A stretch of 64,000 bases of DNA. Origin: Sphingomonas sp. NBWT7. Lineage in GTDB: Bacteria; Pseudomonadota; Alphaproteobacteria; Sphingomonadales; Sphingomonadaceae. The stretch covers positions 1-64,000 of the forward strand of contig NZ_CP043639.1 of assembly GCF_014217605.1 (NCBI RefSeq), given 5' to 3'. How positions within the stretch are numbered: position 1 is the first letter of the stretch; every line of letters begins with the position of its first letter. Positions 61,544 through 64,000 of this stretch are shown here, piece after piece. Under the pieces are notes generated by a model that ran no database searches, was not told where the DNA came from, and saw only the letters and a list, made by a program, of their open reading frames with translations. The translations under genes and the position numbers were made by a program.

Positions 61544-61856
61544 GTTGATTACCTCCGAAGCGCGTCGAGCCGACCTCGATACGGAGGAGGTGTCGGAGAC
61601 GAGCGTGTGCAGAGGCATAGCGCGGGCGTCCCCGGCACCTCATCGGTGTCGAGAAGCCCGCCTCGCGTTCCTGGCGGTTCGCCTAGGCCCGTTTACCTAG
61701 GGGCGATCCTTCAGCTTTCGCTGGCCACCAGATATGGCGGCGGTCGGATCAGAGCAAAAACGGCTTCCGCCGCTTCACCAACGCCCCTATCCTTTGGCAG
61801 CTTTCGCCCATGCCTTCAACAGCTTCGTTGTCTTAGGCTAAGACCCGGTGTCTCAG
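61544..61856. other. Intergenic region upstream of the DpdA-type operon, with tandem dyads
   Basis: 313 bases without a gene. Contains GTCTTAG-G-CTAAGAC (61830-61844) and a second imperfect copy GTCTCAGCTAAGAC (61850-61863) spaced 20 bases, i.e. two helical turns. CCTAGG occurs twice nearer 61683-61699. Probable promoter/operator region of the minus-strand operon. Confidence 0.5.
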
Positions 61857-62240
61857 CTAAGACGTGGACGCATGATCGGGCGCGGTGGTCGTGTCCGAGT
61901 GTGAGATTTTAAATTTTACCGCCAATTTTGGTTCGGAAAATTCGATAAGGATGCGGGGCATCGGAATTAGGCCCTCGCGGTCGGAGAATTCACCGCCAAC
62001 TCTGACATGATTTCGGTCACATTTGGATAGCCAGCGGAACACAGGTGTTTGCCTAAAAGCATCGATCGTATTCCGCGCTATTTCTCCCCGCGTGGCAGCA
62101 GCCGCTTCCTCCCCCGACGCGCCCGCCGCGATACGTGACTTCACTCCAACCAGGAGGCTGTGGCATATGGTAGTCCGGTCGAGCGGCTCCGCGAAAAAAT
62201 GCAGGCGATTCTCGGGGTTCTTATTAACTCGGAATTCCAT
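61857..62240 (-). CDS. Hypothetical protein
   Basis: 127 residues: MEFRVNKNPENRLHFFAEPL, then a helix-rich middle (VGVKSRIAAGASGEEAAAATRGEIARNTIDAF read in parts) and a C-terminal stretch with ILIEFSEPKLAVKFKISH. The composition looks protein-like, but I recognise no family. Divergent from the carried gene at 62357; the ribosome-binding site is modest. Could be immunity- or regulation-related by position only. Confidence 0.5.
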   Translation of the reverse strand: MEFRVNKNPENRLHFFAEPLDRTTICHSLLVGVKSRIAAGASGEEAAAATRGEIARNTIDAFRQTPVFRWLSKCDRNHVRVGGEFSDREGLIPMPRILIEFSEPKLAVKFKISHSDTTTAPDHASTS

Positions 62241-62344
62241 TTGGCCACTTCTCGCACGTCACACTTTGTAGTGGTGGTATCGATCATCGGTTAACGAATC
62301 CGGCCGTTTGCGAAATCGGTTGGGCACCCGTTCACCGCGAGCGC

Positions 62345-62350
62345 TATACT
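62345..62350 (+). promoter_or_regulatory. -10-like TATACT placed for a leaderless transcript
   Basis: TATACT lies only six bases before the ATG at 62357, so the transcript would begin at or next to the start codon. The -35 side is not clear (TTGGGC lies 19 bases upstream). Confidence 0.4.
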
Positions 62351-62356
62351 GAGTTG

Positions 62357-62833
62357 ATGGATTCGCTCGTTCCCCTTCAGTCCCGCCCGCTAACGGACGC
62401 CGAAGAGGTAATAGCGCGGGGGATGTTCGGTGAGGCATTGGACTATTCCGTCATCCAGATATTTCGCCGTAAATGGGCGTTCTTCCAGCCTCGAAAAGTC
62501 ACGATGGCGCCACGCGGCAACATCCATTTCCATCCCGACGGCGACGCCTACTGCGACTGCTTCGCCAGCAACAGCCGGCACTGGCAAGGGCATCTGATCC
62601 ACGAGCTGGTTCACGTTTGGCAGCATCAGCAGGGCGTGAACCTCGTTCTGCGCCGGCATCCGTTCTGCCGCTACAGCTATTCAATCAAGCCCGGCTGGAC
62701 GCTCGATCGCTATGGGATCGAGCAGCAGGCCGAGATCGTGCGGCACACCTTCCTGCTTCGTCACGGTATCACGGTGCCGGGTGCGCCTCCGCTGCCGACG
62801 CTGGAAAGCATTCTGCCGTTCAAAACCGCGTAA
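62357..62833 (+). CDS. Element-borne intact copy of the interrupted HExxH-type gene
   Basis: 158 residues, HExxH in LIHELVHVWQHQ. It shares with the split host gene long conserved parts: WAFFQPR, MAPRG.IHFHP.GD.Y, RHPFCRY, RYGIEQQAEIVRH.FLL and ES.LPF. The att-equivalent stretch differs (HELVHVW codons instead of HEMCHIW), so it should not be a recombinase target. It lies just inside the right end, opposite in orientation to the host gene. Probably a metal-binding hydrolase-like protein, function unknown; it may replace the broken gene. Confidence 0.85.
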   Translation: MDSLVPLQSRPLTDAEEVIARGMFGEALDYSVIQIFRRKWAFFQPRKVTMAPRGNIHFHPDGDAYCDCFASNSRHWQGHLIHELVHVWQHQQGVNLVLRRHPFCRYSYSIKPGWTLDRYGIEQQAEIVRHTFLLRHGITVPGAPPLPTLESILPFKTA

Positions 62834-62851
62834 TTCCGAGATTTCCGCCTG

Positions 62852-62877
62852 TGTGTGCTACTTTATGATAGACGCAC
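62852..62877. other. attR: inner arm and core of the element
   Basis: Arm TGTGTGCTACTTTA (62852-62865), eight bases, core GCAC (62874-62877). Beyond the core the host sequence resumes (atctcgtggatg). Confidence 0.75.
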
Positions 62878-63110
62878 ATCTCGTGGATGAACAGGCCCTG
62901 CTCGCCGAGCGGGGCGGCGGCGAAATCGTCGCTGTAGAGATCGCCGTGCGGATGGAAATGGATCCGCCCGCGCGGCGCCATAACAACGTGGCGCGGCTGG
63001 AAGAACGCCCATTTATGGTCGCACAGCTCGACACGCCCATAGTCGATCGTGTCGCCATAGACGGTGCGGGCGAGCGCCACCTCGCCCGCGGTGAGAGGCC
63101 GCGCGCCCAC
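62874..63110 (-). pseudogene. 5' half of the split host HExxH-type gene
   Basis: From a GTG at 63110: about 79 codons with LTAGEVALARTVYGDTIDYG, HKWAFFQPRHVVMAPRGRIH and ending LFIHEMC at the core; translation would continue into element DNA for about 17 further codons (to 62820). Starts 9 bases after the copper-chaperone stop, so the intact gene was likely co-transcribed with it. See 46061-46286 for the other half. Confidence 0.85.
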
Positions 63111-63119
63111 TTGATCAGG

Positions 63120-63569
63120 TTACTTGGTGGCGGGCGGGGGATCGCCGGCGGCGACAACGCGTGCGTCCTGCTGGATCCGCGTCGCATCGGCGAAGGTAAA
63201 GGTGAAGGTAATCGTGCCGCCGGGCTTCACCGCCGGATTGAGATCGAACACCATGACGTGCTTGCCGCCCGGCGCGAAGGCGACCTTTGCCTTGGCGGGC
63301 ACGGGCACCTGGGGAACCGCGTTCATCGTCATGGCGCCGTTCGCAGTCGCCATCGATTCGTGGATCTCGGTACGGATCGCGACATCGGTGCTGACGCTGA
63401 CCAGCGTCGCGTCGGTCGGCCCGCCGTGGATCGTGAAATACCCCGCTGCCGGCCGCCCCTCGACCGCGGCGAGCCGTACCCACGCATCGCTGACGTAGAG
63501 CTGCTTCTCCTGCGCGCAGCCCGCCAGCGCGATTCCGGTGGCGAGAAGCGCGGTGGTGGCGCGGAACAT
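63120..63569 (-). CDS. PCu(A)C-type periplasmic copper chaperone lipoprotein
   Basis: 149 residues: lipoprotein signal with LAGC lipobox (GIALAGCAQ), then the PCu(A)C domain with the copper ligands H...M...M and HxM (ETEIHESMATANGAMTM-like stretch; PGGKHVMVFDL). Delivers Cu(I) to cytochrome oxidase or other periplasmic sites. AGGAG precedes the ATG at 63569. The element has separated it from the rest of a probable two-gene unit. Confidence 0.9.
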   Translation of the reverse strand: MFRATTALLATGIALAGCAQEKQLYVSDAWVRLAAVEGRPAAGYFTIHGGPTDATLVSVSTDVAIRTEIHESMATANGAMTMNAVPQVPVPAKAKVAFAPGGKHVMVFDLNPAVKPGGTITFTFTFADATRIQQDARVVAAGDPPPATK

Positions 63570-63582
63570 GGAACTCTCCTGA

Positions 63583-64000
<418 letters not shown>

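Larger units (their letters stand above)
46283..62877. mobile_element. ~16.6 kb serine-recombinase integrative element carrying defence and DNA-modification genes
   Basis: Bounded by GCAC copies (46283-46286 and 62874-62877) within a split host gene. The large serine recombinase lies just inside the left end. Cargo: repeat-containing small protein, DUF3768/DUF6641/DUF6626 genes, HUH Rep-like protein, DUF3644, res/mod, a small resolvase, a DpdA-like transglycosylase with a partner protein, a hypothetical gene, and an intact homologue of the interrupted gene. No conjugation, capsid or terminase genes are visible. Base composition appears lower in GC than flanks, especially 50.8-57.9 kb. Confidence 0.88.

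Noticed and set aside
46283..62877. tRNA gene as the integration target
   Set aside because: No tRNA-like sequence at either end; both ends fall in a protein-coding gene.
46283..62877. Prophage or conjugative element
   Set aside because: No capsid, portal, terminase, relaxase of normal size or type IV secretion genes were seen.

Overview
The window looks like chromosomal DNA of a high-GC alphaproteobacterium of the Sphingomonadaceae (Sphingomonas-like). Reasons: a serine palmitoyltransferase with its own acyl carrier protein and ceramide-type partner genes, the PhyR/NepR/EcfG general stress response locus with a PhyP-like sensor, the alphaproteobacterial order nagZ-scpA-scpB-tatABC, and heavy use of GTG/TTG starts and ATGA overlaps. 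No rRNA, tRNA or CRISPR array was recognised.

Layout. 0-4.5 kb: cell-wall recycling, chromosome segregation and Tat export. 4.5-8.7 kb: stress-response module (entericidin-like lipoprotein, PhyP-like kinase, NepR with a TTG start, PhyR, a 47-aa membrane protein, EcfG and a possible second NepR-like protein). 8.7-15.2 kb: glnE, bcp, a ferritin-like protein, an M23 peptidase, erpA, xth. 15.4-26.3 kb: envelope and sphingolipid region (putative ceramide synthase, desaturase, LptG/LptF, hybrid kinase, Spt, AcpR, CerR-like reductase, proB). 26.3-28.5 kb: ZIP-like transporter, pth, rplY. 28.7-37.6 kb: a catabolic cluster (three SDRs, kinase-like protein, thioesterase, alpha/beta hydrolase, flavin monooxygenase, paired acyl-CoA dehydrogenases). 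37.6-46 kb: nth, dapB, sirtuin, era, rnc, lepB, pgi, gor. The right end has a PCu(A)C copper chaperone and the start of dnaK behind a sigma32-type promoter.

The accessory highlight is a ~16.6 kb integrative element (about 46283-62877). Its large serine recombinase lies just inside the left end. The element has split a small HExxH-type (metallopeptidase-like) host gene exactly inside the codons of the HExxH motif. The two halves at 62874-63110 and 46061-46286 rejoin in frame when the element is removed in silico. Just inside the right end the element carries its own intact, diverged homologue of the gene it breaks, apparently without the attachment sequence. The inner ends form near-perfect inverted arms, as expected of a serine-integrase attP.

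Element cargo: a type III-like restriction-modification operon (mod, res) followed by a DUF3644 gene; a two-gene operon of a DpdA/TGT-like transglycosylase preceded by an unrecognised 542-aa protein that may have a sliding-clamp-like C-terminus; a small HUH-type Rep-like protein; DUF3768, DUF6641 and DUF6626-type small genes; a small resolvase with nearby dyads; and a repeat-containing 64-aa protein. No conjugation genes are visible, so it reads as a defence or DNA-modification island moved by site-specific recombination.
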